A DNA stretch of 64,000 nucleotides from Nostoc flagelliforme FACHB-838 (GTDB taxonomy: Bacteria > Cyanobacteriota > Cyanobacteriia > Cyanobacteriales > Nostocaceae). The notes beneath the pieces were generated by a model, which saw nothing but the letters and a program-made list of their open reading frames with translations, was not told the DNA's origin and ran no database searches. Positions 18,758-28,317 of this stretch are shown one piece after another. The position numbers and the translations under genes are program-made. Position 1 is the first letter of the stretch, and every line of letters begins with the position of its first letter. The stretch spans positions 62,001 to 126,000 of the forward strand of contig NZ_JACJSI010000011.1 of assembly GCF_014698065.1 (NCBI RefSeq). Reading direction: 5' to 3'.

Positions 18758-18964
18758 AGAGGATGTTTTAAAAGTAGTTGGCTGTATCTTTGCACTCATT
18801 GATCCCCCCTAACCTACGCCAGTCGATCTACTTGGGGAGACCTCAAGACCGTGCTGGCTCCCCTTAAAAAAGGGGGGACTAGAGTTAAAGTCCCCCTTAA
18901 AAAGGGAGACTTAGGGGGATCTAAACGTTTTTTTACCGAGAAGAGAACTTTTCAAACATCCTCT
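18758..18964. mobile_element. MITE family A, copy 1
   Basis: A 207-bp element is bounded by AGAGGATGTTTTAAAAGT at 18758-18775 and ACTTTTCAAACATCCTCT at 18947-18964, near-perfect terminal inverted repeats. The interior has GATCCCCCCTAACC and TTAGGGGGATC blocks and CCCCTTAAAAAAGGGGGG-type palindromes. Copies with the same ends and internal order occur at 43645-43965 and, partly, at 55343. No coding capacity, so mobilised in trans if at all. Confidence 0.75.
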
Positions 18965-19147
18965 AATAAACATCTCCAAAAATGAATGTAGCAATAAGTT
19001 TATGTATGATCTTCCCCTGCCACATTTCTTTTGAGGAGATTTGATTGCATCTTTGTCTGCTTCTCTCCATAATTAGCAACTTGAGTTAGATTTAAATTTT
19101 GAAATACCTTTGGGTTTTATTTAAAAATTGAAAATTTCGCATTGCTT

Positions 19148-21931
19148 ATGAAACGGCGCTCATACATGCTTATAGGATTTTTTCTCAGCCTTCTTTTAAC
19201 TATCGTGCCTTTGTCGGGCAATTTTACAAATGCTGCAACACCGACAGCAGCCGCACCTGTATCTGCTGTGTCATTCACCAAAGGTGTTCAAAAAAAGGTA
19301 TTGGACAATGGTTTAACGGTGCTAACCAAAGAAGTCCATACCGCTCCAGTGGTGAGTGTGCAGGTCTGGTATAAAGTTGGTTCACGCAACGAGCTTAAGG
19401 GAGAGAATGGCATTTCTCACCAGCTAGAACATTTGATGTTCAAAGGTACAAATGACCGTCCAGTACAGTTTGGACGTTTGTTTAGTGCTTTGGGTAGCCA
19501 GTTCAATGCTTTTACTAGTTATGACGAAACAGCTTACTTTGGCACAGTGCAGCGAGACAAATTGGAAGCACTGCTGACACTGGAAGCCGATCGCATGGAG
19601 AACTCTTTAATTGGGCCTGAGCAACTCAAAAGTGAAAAGCAGGTGGTGATTTCTGAGTTACAGGGGTACGAAAATTCACCAGGTTATCGTCTGAGTCGGG
19701 CAGTGATGCGAGCTGCTTTCCCCAATCGAGCCTATGGCTTATCGGTGGGAGGCACAAAAGCCGATGTAGAGAAGTTCACGGTTGAGCAGGTCCGGAATTA
19801 TTACCAAACCTACTACAGTCCAGAAAATGCCACGTTAGTAATTACTGGGGATTTTGCTACAGAACCTGTACTCAAAGTTGTGAAAGAAACTTTTGGTAAG
19901 GTATCGCAACGAGCAAAAAAGAACATCAGCAGAACAATTAATAATTCCTCCGACGCTTCGCCATCTAACCCTGTTGCGAAAAAAGTGCCGATTGTTCTCA
20001 AGCAACCTGGAAGTGCAGCCCTATTGCAAGCGGTGTATCCTCTGCCAGATATCAAACATCCTGATGTCCCAGCAATTGATGTGATGGATGCTATTCTCAC
20101 GGGTGGACGTAGTTCTCGGCTTTATCAAGATTTGGTGGAATCTGGACTCGCGAGTTCAGTGAGTGGTGGTGCTGCTGAACTTATCGAACCGGGTTGGTAT
20201 GAAATTAATGCTACGGCGGCTCCAGGTCAAGAGTTGAGGAAAATTGCCCAGGTAGTACAGGAATCTCTAGCAAAATTGCAACAGCAGCCTGTCACCTCAG
20301 AAGAGTTGAACCGGGCGAAGACGCAACTGCAAGCCTCGTATATTTTGGGGAACCAAGATATCACTAGTCAAGCTAATCAACTGGGGTATTACCAAACGAT
20401 CGCAGGGGATTATCATTTTATTGAAAGGTATCTGGCTGCGATCGCTAAAGTTACTCCTGCTCAAGTGCAGCAAGCAGCGAAAGCTTACCTCAATCCGGCT
20501 CAACAAACCATCGGCTTCTTTGAGCCAACTCAACCAGATGGTCAACCAGGGGCTTCTAGCGGTGGTTCTGGTCGCACAGTAGAAAATTTCAGCCCTGGTA
20601 AACCCGTAGATCCAGCAGAACTGGCGAAATATCTGCCACCTGCTACATCAGAGACAGATTCTAATAAACAATCACTACCAGAAGAGTTTACTTTAAATAA
20701 TGGTTTGAAGGTTTTGCTCTTGCGCGATCGCAACCTTCCCACTATTAACCTAAGTGGACAAATTGACGCTGGTACTGAATTTGACGGCAATCAAAAAGCC
20801 GGATTAGCGAATTTGACTGCAAGCAACTTAATGAATGGAACGCAGACTAAAAATGCTCTTACCCTAGCGAAAACCTTAGAAGACCTGGGAGCCGATTTGA
20901 ACTTCAGCGCCAGTCGTGAAGGAGTTAATGTTAGCGGTGAGGGACTTTCGGCAAATCTGCCAATATTGATTCAAACTTTGGCAGATGTGTTAGAAAACGC
21001 CACTTTCCCCGCCGATCAGTTAGAACTGAGTCGCCAAAGGGCACTAACAAATCTGAAAGTACAACTAGATGACCCTAGGGGTTTGGGACGACAAGTATTC
21101 CAACAGGCAATTTACCCTGAAAATCATCCATTCCACAGCTTTCCTACGGCTGAGAGTTTAAAGAGTATTAGTCGTAATGATTTGCTTAACTTCTACCAGA
21201 CACATTACCGACCGGATACCACGACGATCGCAATAGTTGGAGACTTTGATTCAGTTAAGGTGAAACCTTTGCTAAATAAGGTGTTTGGTAAATGGCAAGC
21301 CACGGGTAAACCGCCTGTTCTCAAAATACCGACCGTAGCATTACCGCAAACTTTGACACAAGTAAACAAAGTAATTCCCGGTAAATCTGAGGCTGTTACC
21401 TACATCGGTTACAATGGCATCTCTCGGAAAGACCCGCGTTATTATGCGGCACTGGTGCTAAATCAAATTTTGGGTGGTGATACCTTATCGAGCCGTCTGG
21501 GTACGGAAGTGCGCGATCGCCAAGGTTTAACCTACGGTATATATAGTGGTTTTGCCGCCGGGATCAATCCCGGCCCGTTTTTGATTCAAATGCAGACTGC
21601 TCCTGGAGATGCCCAAAAAGCGATCGCCAGTACTGTGGCTTTACTCAAACAGTTGCGTGAACAAGGAGTAACTGAGGCTGAATTCAACACAGCAAAACGC
21701 TCAATTACTAATAGCTATCCCGTGGATTTAGCTAATCCCAGCAATGTCTCAAGTATCATTTTGGATAATGCTGTTTTAGGGCTTTCACGGTCGGAAATTC
21801 AAGAGTTTCCCCAGAGGATTCAAGAAGTGACTATGGCTGATATGCAAAAGGCAATTGAAGATTTAATTAAGCCGGAAAATCTGGTGATTGTCACCGCCGG
21901 GCCTGGAGATACTGTAACCGAGGGCAGCTAA
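19148..21931 (+). CDS. M16-family zinc peptidase (insulinase-like), tandem two-domain, exported
   Basis: A 927-residue protein with two M16 modules. The first starts with a typical signal peptide (MKRRSYMLIGFFLSLLL, cleavage probably after the TNAA region). The inverted zinc motif HxxEH is present: H91, E94 (catalytic) and H95 in HQLEHLMFKG, with E170 as the likely third ligand. The second module (from about 510) keeps the fold but has no HxxEH, as in fused processing-protease pairs where one half only helps bind substrate. ATG 19148 is preferred to the TTG six bases earlier. It should degrade peptides in the periplasm. It is monocistronic and followed by a hairpin at 21984-22014. Confidence 0.92.
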   Translation: MKRRSYMLIGFFLSLLLTIVPLSGNFTNAATPTAAAPVSAVSFTKGVQKKVLDNGLTVLTKEVHTAPVVSVQVWYKVGSRNELKGENGISHQLEHLMFKGTNDRPVQFGRLFSALGSQFNAFTSYDETAYFGTVQRDKLEALLTLEADRMENSLIGPEQLKSEKQVVISELQGYENSPGYRLSRAVMRAAFPNRAYGLSVGGTKADVEKFTVEQVRNYYQTYYSPENATLVITGDFATEPVLKVVKETFGKVSQRAKKNISRTINNSSDASPSNPVAKKVPIVLKQPGSAALLQAVYPLPDIKHPDVPAIDVMDAILTGGRSSRLYQDLVESGLASSVSGGAAELIEPGWYEINATAAPGQELRKIAQVVQESLAKLQQQPVTSEELNRAKTQLQASYILGNQDITSQANQLGYYQTIAGDYHFIERYLAAIAKVTPAQVQQAAKAYLNPAQQTIGFFEPTQPDGQPGASSGGSGRTVENFSPGKPVDPAELAKYLPPATSETDSNKQSLPEEFTLNNGLKVLLLRDRNLPTINLSGQIDAGTEFDGNQKAGLANLTASNLMNGTQTKNALTLAKTLEDLGADLNFSASREGVNVSGEGLSANLPILIQTLADVLENATFPADQLELSRQRALTNLKVQLDDPRGLGRQVFQQAIYPENHPFHSFPTAESLKSISRNDLLNFYQTHYRPDTTTIAIVGDFDSVKVKPLLNKVFGKWQATGKPPVLKIPTVALPQTLTQVNKVIPGKSEAVTYIGYNGISRKDPRYYAALVLNQILGGDTLSSRLGTEVRDRQGLTYGIYSGFAAGINPGPFLIQMQTAPGDAQKAIASTVALLKQLREQGVTEAEFNTAKRSITNSYPVDLANPSNVSSIILDNAVLGLSRSEIQEFPQRIQEVTMADMQKAIEDLIKPENLVIVTAGPGDTVTEGS

Positions 21932-21983
21932 TTATCTCAGATAGATAGCAATGCGATTTGATTTGTAAAAATCGCAATAACAA

Positions 21984-22014
21984 GATCTCCGACTTCTTTA
22001 AGAAGTCGGGGATC
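21984..22014. terminator. Hairpin between convergent M16 and cysA genes
   Basis: GATCTCCGACTTCTT pairs with AAGAAGTCGGGGATC (15 bp, one G-T pair) with a single-base loop. It lies between convergent genes and probably terminates both. The sequence is also of a type often repeated between Nostoc genes. TGCCTCC heptamers follow at about 22040-22072. Confidence 0.6.
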
Positions 22015-22069
22015 TCATTGTTCACGAATGATTTAGCTTCTGCCTTCTGCCTCCTGCCTCCTGCCTCCT

Positions 22070-23086
22070 TCAAATTGAATAAGACACTGGAAAGGACTTC
22101 GCATCCTTTGGCTTAACATACACTCGCTGTTTCGGTTCTAACTCTAAGTCATTAAAGCGATCGCGTGTTAAATGCGCCGTCACGACTTGTCCATCATCGA
22201 AAGTTAATTCCACCTGAATTTCCCAACCCAAATGTATCAATCGGCTTATTGTTGCAGGTGTAGTAGTACCGTTGGCGCTAGTTTCCAAAATTACATCTTG
22301 TGGGCGCAAAAATACTTGTGGGTGTGGTGCATCAAATCCACTACTTTGAAAAATCTTCGAGTTACTAGGTAACACATTCACCGGGCCAATGAAGCTCATG
22401 ACAAATGCGGTGGCAGGATTATCGTAAATTTCTGCTGGTGTCCCCACCTGCTCCACACGCCCTTTATTCATCACCACAACTTCATCAGAGACTTCCATTG
22501 CTTCCTCTTGGTCGTGGGTAACAAAAACTGTAGTAACATGAACCTCGTCATGGAGGTTGCGTAACCATACCCGTAAGTCTTTGCGGACTTTAGCATCAAG
22601 TGCACCAAAGGGTTCATCTAGCAATAAAACTTCAGGTTCTACTGCCAGTGATCTTGCTAATGCTACCCGTTGTCTTTGACCACCAGAAAGTTGTGATGGA
22701 TAGCGATCGCCTAATCCAGTCAATTGCACCAATTCAAGTAACTGTTCTACCCGCCCTTTAATTTTCTTTGGCTGTGCCTTACGAATTTCTAAGCCAAAGG
22801 CAATATTTTGCCTGACAGTCAAATGCTTGAATAGGGCATAGTGCTGAAACACAAACCCAATATTTCGCTGTTGCACGCTTTGGTATGTAGCGTCTTTACC
22901 AGTAAGCAGGATTTTGCCACTATCTGGCATTTCTAAACCGGAAATTAACCGTAGTAGCGTAGATTTACCTGATCCCGATGGCCCTAGCAACGCAACTAAC
23001 GAACCACTCTTAATTTCGAGGCTGACCTCATCAACTGCCTTGAAACTCCCGAACTGTTTGGAGACGTTCTCAACTACTATGCCCAC
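22070..23086 (-). CDS. cysA: Sulfate/thiosulfate-type ABC transporter ATP-binding protein
   Basis: A 338-residue ABC ATPase. Walker A is GPSGSGKST at 35-43, the signature is [16 protein letters not shown], and Walker B is [12 protein letters not shown] followed by the H-loop [12 protein letters not shown]. The C-terminal 100 residues form a TOBE-like regulatory domain. Length and motif wording match CysA, which powers sulfate import with CysT/CysW and a periplasmic binding protein. None of the partner genes is in the window, so the ATPase stands alone here. A related importer of the same subfamily (molybdate, for example) cannot be excluded by motifs alone. It is divergent from chlP. Confidence 0.85.
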   Translation of the reverse strand: MGIVVENVSKQFGSFKAVDEVSLEIKSGSLVALLGPSGSGKSTLLRLISGLEMPDSGKILLTGKDATYQSVQQRNIGFVFQHYALFKHLTVRQNIAFGLEIRKAQPKKIKGRVEQLLELVQLTGLGDRYPSQLSGGQRQRVALARSLAVEPEVLLLDEPFGALDAKVRKDLRVWLRNLHDEVHVTTVFVTHDQEEAMEVSDEVVVMNKGRVEQVGTPAEIYDNPATAFVMSFIGPVNVLPSNSKIFQSSGFDAPHPQVFLRPQDVILETSANGTTTPATISRLIHLGWEIQVELTFDDGQVVTAHLTRDRFNDLELEPKQRVYVKPKDAKSFPVSYSI

Positions 23087-23385
23087 TGCTGCTGTTCCTC
23101 TGCAACTAAATCTACAGATCCTTGCTAGGATTACCGTGTCTTACATATACCATACATCGTTAATTTATGGATGAACAACATTTAGCTACCGCAACTGCCG
23201 CAATCGAGAAAGCTACAGTCAGCACCACTGCAATCTAGGGAATCACAATCAGGAGTCATCCCCAATTCGTATCGAAACATTAAGGAATATTGCATTTGTG
23301 CAGAAACCTGGAGGAAAAGCGCCAAATCACTAGAAAGACCGTGGTAGTATGCTCTCGGTAAATGTGAAGATTGGGAGAAAGACCT

Positions 23386-24606
23386 TTGACACTACGGGTT
23401 GCTGTTATTGGGTCAGGCCCTGCTGGTTCATCTGCCGCTGAAACACTGGCAGCCTCTGGGATTGAAACCTACCTGTTTGAGCGGAAGTTAGACAATGCAA
23501 AGCCTTGTGGAGGTGCAATACCTCTATGTATGGTGAGTGAATTTGACTTACCGCCAGAGATTATCGATCGCCGAGTACGGAAGATGAAAATGATTTCGCC
23601 TTCCAATCGTGAGGTTGATATTAATTTGGTAAATGAAGATGAATATATAGGAATGTGCCGCCGGGAAGTACTGGATGGCTTTTTGCGCGATCGCGCCGCA
23701 AAACTAGGCGCAAATTTAATTAATGCCACTGTTCATAAACTTGATATACCAGGAAACAATACTGATCCCTATACCATCCATTACATTGACCACGCAGATG
23801 GTATATCACAGGGTATTGCCAAAACTCTGAAAGTGGATCTAATTATTGGGGCGGATGGGGCTAATTCTCGCGTTGCTAAAGAAATGGACGCTGGGGATTA
23901 CAATTATGCGATCGCTTTCCAAGAGCGGATTCGCTTACCCGAAGACAAAATGGCCTATTATAACGACCTTGCCGAAATGTATGTCGGCGATGACGTTTCT
24001 ACTGACTTCTACGCTTGGGTTTTCCCCAAATATGACCACGTAGCTGTCGGTACTGGTACAATGCACATCAATAAAGCCAGTATTAAACAGTTACAAGCTG
24101 GTATCCGCGCCCGTGCTTCCGAGAAGCTAGCAGGCGGTAAAATCATCAAAGTAGAAGCGCATCCCATTCCTGAACATCCCCGTCCTCGTCGTGTTGTCGG
24201 TCGCATCGCGTTGGTGGGAGATGCTGCTGGTTACGTTACCAAGTCCTCTGGCGAAGGTATTTATTTTGCCGCTAAATCTGGGCGGATGTGTGCTGAAACC
24301 ATTGTAGAAACCTCTAACGGTGGTAGCCGTATTCCAACAGAAGGCGATCTCAAGGTTTACCTGAAGCGTTGGGATAAAAGATACGGACTCACTTACAAGG
24401 TTCTGGACATTCTGCAAAGCGTGTTCTATCGTTCCGACGCTACCCGCGAGGCGTTTGTGGAAATGTGCGATGACCTCGATGTACAGCGGCTAACATTTGA
24501 TAGCTATCTGTATAAGACGGTTGTCCCAGCTAATCCCATCACCCAACTGAAAATTACTGCCAAAACCATTGGTAGTCTAATTCGGGGTAATGCCCTTGCA
24601 CCCTAA
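23386..24606 (+). CDS. chlP: Geranylgeranyl diphosphate/chlorophyll reductase
   Basis: A 406-residue flavoprotein reductase that saturates the geranylgeranyl chain to phytyl for chlorophyll a and tocopherol. The N-terminus LRVAVIGSGPAGSSAAE is the dinucleotide-binding fold, followed by FERKLDNAKPCGGAIP and, later, the second FAD motif RIALVGDAAGYVTKSSGEGI. Both are highly characteristic of cyanobacterial ChlP. The start is the TTG at 23386: GGGAG lies about 8 bases upstream and the protein then begins MTLRVAVIG. An in-frame TTG at 23371 would put the ribosome site inside the gene. Followed by a GC-rich hairpin at 24656-24678. Confidence 0.95.
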   Translation: MTLRVAVIGSGPAGSSAAETLAASGIETYLFERKLDNAKPCGGAIPLCMVSEFDLPPEIIDRRVRKMKMISPSNREVDINLVNEDEYIGMCRREVLDGFLRDRAAKLGANLINATVHKLDIPGNNTDPYTIHYIDHADGISQGIAKTLKVDLIIGADGANSRVAKEMDAGDYNYAIAFQERIRLPEDKMAYYNDLAEMYVGDDVSTDFYAWVFPKYDHVAVGTGTMHINKASIKQLQAGIRARASEKLAGGKIIKVEAHPIPEHPRPRRVVGRIALVGDAAGYVTKSSGEGIYFAAKSGRMCAETIVETSNGGSRIPTEGDLKVYLKRWDKRYGLTYKVLDILQSVFYRSDATREAFVEMCDDLDVQRLTFDSYLYKTVVPANPITQLKITAKTIGSLIRGNALAP

Positions 24607-24655
24607 TTGAGTGCGGAATATTGAGACTTGCAACAAATAAATTACTCAATTTTGT

Positions 24656-24678
24656 GGGGCGGGCATCTTGCCCGTCCC
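24656..24678 (+). terminator. GC-rich hairpin after chlP
   Basis: GGGGCGGGCA pairs with TGCCCGTCCC around the loop TCT, followed by TTAATT, 50 bases past the chlP stop. A rho-independent terminator is likely. The stem also matches a repeat often seen between cyanobacterial genes. Purine-rich heptamers (GGCAGAAG type) follow at about 24730-24770. Confidence 0.6.
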
Positions 24679-24900
24679 TTAATTATGGGTGAACAAGACT
24701 TTGGTTGAATGGCTAGCTTTAAATTGTTACCGAAGAAAGGCAGAGGGCAGAAGGCAGGAGGCAGAAGGAAGAAAATATATTTTTGCCGTCTGACACTTTC
24801 TTTTAAAGCCCCTCAGTCGTATGGAATATACGTCTTTGGTTTAGGACAATTTCTGATAAAACAGATGTTGTTCTGAATCTGCTGGGGCAAAATAGAAAAC

Positions 24901-26253
24901 ATGACAATTGAATCCAATTCCTCTAATCTACCAACCCCAGAACCAGACCCGGAAAACGATTTGCAGCCAGATGACTTTGACGGGAGTGCAACTGAGAAAA
25001 ACCTAAGCTCAGAAGTACTAGCGACACAACAAGCACTAGCGGCGATCGCATCCTTGAAATCTCCGCAATATACAACTGCTCTCCAACAAGCCCATTCTGA
25101 GGCCAAGCAATCGGCTACCAAGCAATTCACAGTTAAGCCGAGGGCATTGCTGATTACTGTAATCGCGATCGCCATCACCTTCACTGGAGTTATTCTGAAT
25201 AACTGGATCATCGGCATTATCGGAACGCTGATGACTTTGCTGTTATCCCTAGCGATATTATTGCCTTGGTTGCAAAAAGCGTTAAACGAGTGGTTTTCAC
25301 CCCAAGAACGCACCCTGTTTGTTGCTATTTTGGGACTACTAGTAGCCATCATCGGCTTGATCAAGTTTACAGGTGTAGGCGATCGCTTACTGCTTTGGGG
25401 AGGCCAGATTAATTGGGATATTGCTGGAACCCTAGCAGAATGGTTTGGCGCATTGGGGCAAATCCTTATCGCCATCATCGCTGTTTACGTAGCATGGCGA
25501 CAATATGTCATTTCCAAAGACTTGACAATTCAGCAAAACCTGCTAACAGTTCAGCAAAATATTATCACCCAGCAGCAGACAATTGATTCTTATTTCCAAG
25601 GCGTTTCAGACTTGGTATTAGATGAAGAAGGATTATTAGAAGATTGGCCCCAAGAAAGAGCGATCGCTGAAGGACGCACTGCCGCAATTTTAAGTAGTGT
25701 CGATAGCAGTGGTAAAGCGAAAATTCTCCGCTTTCTTTCACGTTCCAAATTGTTGTCTCCCCTAAAACGCGATGGCCGATTAGGCCGAGCGATTTTCAAC
25801 GGTACTGGTGGTTACGCGGAAGACCGTTGGGAAGGTGTGCGCGTTATTGATTTAGGTGTAATGCTAGCAGCAGCAGACCTTTCTGGCACTGATTTGCGTT
25901 GGACTGATCTGAGTGAAGCTAATCTTGTCCGCGCTAATTTGTCCGATTGTGATTTAGTAAAAGCTAACTTTTCTCGCACAATTCTATATCATGCTAATCT
26001 CAGTGGTGCTGACCTGAACGGGATTCGCCTATTTTACGGTACAGTGGACAAAGCATCACCCCGCAGTCGCACCGAACCACCAGATTATGAAACCGGCGAA
26101 CAAACTGGCGCTGTGATAGAAAATGCCGATTTCACCAATGTGCAGCGAATGTCTGAGTCTGCACGCTGCTATTGTTGCACTTGGGGGGGCGAAAAAACTA
26201 GAGGCACTATTCCTGGTGGTTGTGAAGGTATTCCTAACAAGTTAGGACGATAA
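24901..26253 (+). CDS. Membrane-anchored pentapeptide-repeat protein
   Basis: A 450-residue protein. The N-terminal 80 residues are acidic and Pro/Ser rich. Hydrophobic segments lie at about 82-125 (two closely spaced), 140-160 and 178-200, suggesting four transmembrane helices. A glutamine-rich helix (IQQNLLTVQQNIITQQQ) precedes a soluble domain containing DLVLDEEGLLEDWPQERAIAEGRT and a KAKILRFLSRSKLL motif. A short pentapeptide run (ADLSGTDLRWTDLSEANLVRANLSD) is near 325-375. The C-terminus has a CYCCTWGG cluster. Architecture of this type is widespread in cyanobacteria but I know no function. Its 3' end overlaps the antisense DUF433 frame by 85 bases. Confidence 0.85.
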   Translation: MTIESNSSNLPTPEPDPENDLQPDDFDGSATEKNLSSEVLATQQALAAIASLKSPQYTTALQQAHSEAKQSATKQFTVKPRALLITVIAIAITFTGVILNNWIIGIIGTLMTLLLSLAILLPWLQKALNEWFSPQERTLFVAILGLLVAIIGLIKFTGVGDRLLLWGGQINWDIAGTLAEWFGALGQILIAIIAVYVAWRQYVISKDLTIQQNLLTVQQNIITQQQTIDSYFQGVSDLVLDEEGLLEDWPQERAIAEGRTAAILSSVDSSGKAKILRFLSRSKLLSPLKRDGRLGRAIFNGTGGYAEDRWEGVRVIDLGVMLAAADLSGTDLRWTDLSEANLVRANLSDCDLVKANFSRTILYHANLSGADLNGIRLFYGTVDKASPRSRTEPPDYETGEQTGAVIENADFTNVQRMSESARCYCCTWGGEKTRGTIPGGCEGIPNKLGR

Positions 26254-26465
26254 TAATACCAATTTTGGATTAACTTTAAAGCTTGAGCCGCAAATGCCAA
26301 AGCTGCTTTAATTCCTTCATAGCTAAGTCGTGGATGCGCTTCGAGTATTTGCTCAGGTGTTTCACCCGCAGCAAGTTTTTCAAGAATTAACTCAACTGTA
26401 ATACGAGTTTCTGAAATGACAGGTTTGCCCATCATTATTTTTGAATCGGATACGATTTTTTGCAT
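26169..26465 (-). CDS. DUF433 (putative antitoxin-like) protein with non-native C-terminus
   Basis: A 98-residue frame. Residues 1-65 match the DUF433 pattern: MGKPVISETRITVELILEKL, then GETPEQILEAHPRLSYEGIKAALAFAAQ. These small proteins are often the first gene of two-gene modules with a PIN-like or DUF5615 partner. After AAQAL the sequence loses the family pattern and reads antisense into the pentapeptide gene, so the normal short tail and the partner gene have been lost. It is probably a decaying remnant. The TAATACCAATTTTGGATTAA spacer at the junction resembles a common Nostoc intergenic repeat. Confidence 0.65.
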   Translation of the reverse strand: MQKIVSDSKIMMGKPVISETRITVELILEKLAAGETPEQILEAHPRLSYEGIKAALAFAAQALKLIQNWYYYRPNLLGIPSQPPGIVPLVFSPPQVQQ

Positions 26466-26573
26466 GAATTAAGATTATTTGGATAGATAGTTAATATATA
26501 ACGCGATACGCCGTTTGCACGCGGGGCATTTCATGCTATTGTCTAACTTATTTTATAGGAAATTTCATATAAA

Positions 26574-26948
26574 ATGGATGATGACGAGGATATTATAGAA
26601 ATTCCTTTACGACCTCTGGTTTGGATGGGAGACTCTCTCAAAAATATCCGCTCATTTCCTGTTGATGTGCGTGCATCAGTAGGCTATGCACTGCAATTGG
26701 TGCAAGCAGGGGAAACACCAATGGATGCCAAACCTTTTAAAGGAGTTGGAAGCGGCGTGTATGAAATCGTCAAACGCTACGATACCGATACTTACAGGGC
26801 AGTCTATGCGGTAAAGATTAGAGAGAAAATCTATGTTCTGCACGCTTTTCAGAAGAAATCAAAGCAGGGGATTAAAACCCCACAGGCTGATGTTGATCTG
26901 ATTAAACAACGCTATAAAAACGCAGTGGTAAGAGAGAAACAACAATGA
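26574..26948 (+). CDS. RelE/HigB-type toxin (Gp49-like)
   Basis: A 124-residue protein with the Gp49/HigB-like toxin pattern: PLVWMGDSLKNIRSFPVDV near the start, then KPFKGVGSGVYEIVKRYDTDTYRAVYAVKI and VLHAFQKKSKQGIKTP. These toxins cleave mRNA on ribosomes. The stop overlaps the start of the next gene (ATGA at 26945-26948), an HTH antitoxin. Toxin-first order is the norm for HigBA-like modules. The catalytic residues cannot be fixed by eye, but the basic, compact fold pattern is intact. Confidence 0.88.
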   Translation: MDDDEDIIEIPLRPLVWMGDSLKNIRSFPVDVRASVGYALQLVQAGETPMDAKPFKGVGSGVYEIVKRYDTDTYRAVYAVKIREKIYVLHAFQKKSKQGIKTPQADVDLIKQRYKNAVVREKQQ

Positions 26949-27271
26949 CACAAGAACCCGTTTTTGAAGAAAGCAGTGGTAACGTATTCGCTGATCTTGG
27001 TTTAGAGGATGCTTCGGAACTTTTTATGCGAGGAAAGATAGGGATTCAGGTACTGCGCCTCCTTTCTCAACGCAACCTGAAACAGCGCGAAATCAGCGAA
27101 CTTCTTGGCATTCCCCAGCCAGAAGTATCTCATTTGATGAAAGGAGAGTTTCAACGGTTCAGCGAGGGCAAACTCCTCATTTTCCTCAAGCGGCTCGATA
27201 CGGAAATCACCTTACATCTTCGCCCTCGTAATGCGTCGAGCCAATCTGCTGAAACTGTTATATCGCTATAG
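26945..27271 (+). CDS. HigA-like helix-turn-helix antitoxin
   Basis: A 108-residue XRE-family protein. The helix-turn-helix is at about 45-75 (LKQREISELLGIPQPEVSHLMKG), followed by a GKLLIFLKRLDTEITLHLRP segment typical of HigA-like antitoxins paired with Gp49 toxins. It should neutralise the preceding toxin and repress the operon. Translation is coupled by a 4-base overlap. An 18-bp inverted repeat at 27299-27350 follows the stop. Confidence 0.88.
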   Translation: MTQEPVFEESSGNVFADLGLEDASELFMRGKIGIQVLRLLSQRNLKQREISELLGIPQPEVSHLMKGEFQRFSEGKLLIFLKRLDTEITLHLRPRNASSQSAETVISL

Positions 27272-27298
27272 GACTTTACTCATGCAAAAAGTCTATTG

Positions 27299-27350
27299 AG
27301 TTTAATGTGCGATCGCTTTGTTAATTCCAAGGGCGATCGCACATTAAACT
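27299..27350 (+). terminator. 18-bp perfect inverted repeat after the toxin-antitoxin operon
   Basis: AGTTTAATGTGCGATCGC at 27299-27316 pairs exactly with GCGATCGCACATTAAACT at 27333-27350 around a 16-base spacer. It contains two HIP1 octamers. It may act as a terminator for the pair, or as a repeat element. Exact symmetry and AT-rich ends with GC core fit either. Confidence 0.5.
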
Positions 27351-27610
27351 AGTGGCAAGAAGACGACTAGAATAAATTTCTTCGTTGCTAATTAGCGACT
27401 CATTGCAAAAATCTGTTCAGCCGTTAAGGGAATATTCGGAAACAATCTAGAATCAATTCGATCCTGCCCTCGAAACACCTTTGGGGGTAAATACTCTGCA
27501 CCTTCAAGTTGATAGATTGTAATGGTTGGCTGCTTGGGAGAGCCAATGAACCGAATGCCACCAAAAGCAGCATAGTCTACAATGATGTACTCGAAAACGC
27601 CCAAGTCCTC

Positions 27611-27631
27611 TCTACGAGACGCTACGCGAAC
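27611..27631. repeat. 21-bp small dispersed repeat in frame within Uma2 gene
   Basis: TCTACGAGACGCTACGCGAAC is a copy of the CTCTACGAGACGCT repeat seen between genes here. Read on the minus strand it adds seven codons (VRVASRR) between LAEY and EDLGVFEY, exactly where Uma2 proteins have a short continuous linker, and keeps the frame. Confidence 0.7.
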
Positions 27632-27727
27632 ATATTCAGCAAGTTTTGTCAGATAGTCGTCCTTCCAGTTGTTGCTAACGACCTCAATGATTCCCGGTGG
27701 TGGAATATATGCAGCAGCAGAACTAGT

Positions 27728-27887
27728 AGTTCGCTTTCGTGACGAAAGCGGGGTAAAGGGTAAAGGGGAAGGTGGGGCCCCCTCTGGGGATAAGGGGCGG
27801 GAGGAAAGGTTTTGAATCCCTTACCCCTTAACCCTTCCCCTTTCCCCAGCCCTCACAAGCGCATTTTTGGGTTGGCAGACTACTAGA
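27728..27887. mobile_element. Miniature insertion splitting the Uma2 gene
   Basis: About 160 bp of G/A-rich and C/T-rich repeats. GGGTAAAGGGTAAAGGGGAA on the left is loosely complementary to the CCTTACCCCTTAACCCTTCC block on the right, so the element folds back on itself. CTAG occurs at both borders and is a possible target duplication. The ends are set by where the Uma2 frame resumes and may be off by a few bases. Confidence 0.55.
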
Positions 27888-28317
27888 GCTAGTTTTCATT
27901 CTCTGCCATTCAACTCTTGCAAATATGACAATATCTGCTTTCCGGCTTTTTTCCTTTTCTCCTGGTGCTGTTTTGAGCCGAACCTGCTTGGACTGGCGCG
28001 ACACGTAAGGCAGGTCACTTTCTTGGCAGTGATTTTCTAAGTAGGTACACAGTCGCTCGATCAAATCCTCATGATTTGCATTTGGTTCTGATAATGGCAC
28101 GGGAATTCCATCCGATAGCTCAAACTCTCTGCCTGAACCATCGTCCCAGGCAAGAAACTCTTCAAAAGTCAGTGGTTGTGTGACGGTTGCATACATCGCC
28201 CTCGCTCCCTTGCTGACGGGTACTTCACTCAATGCTACCAAGATGTACAACTTTGTCTATGAGTCCTGGCTGATTTTTCTGCCGTAGTTTTGAAACAACG
28301 GCTTGAGGTTGGGTAAC

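Larger units (their letters stand above)
27392..28196 (-). pseudogene. Uma2-family (DUF820) endonuclease-like gene, interrupted
   Basis: The 5' part (ATG 28196, AGGGAG upstream) encodes MYATVTQPLTFEEFLAW, then ELSDGIPVPLSEPN and KADIVIF, the Uma2 N-terminal half. The 3' part (27392 to about 27727) encodes PPPGIIEVVSNNWKDDYLTK, then FEYIIVDY and FIGSPKQPTITIYQL, the second half including PD-(D/E)XK-like residues. Between them a segment of about 160 bp adds a foreign reading frame and stops. Removing it restores MKTSSAAAYIPPPG. A second, 21-bp repeat at 27611-27631 is in frame. Uma2 proteins are abundant and poorly understood in cyanobacteria. Confidence 0.8.
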
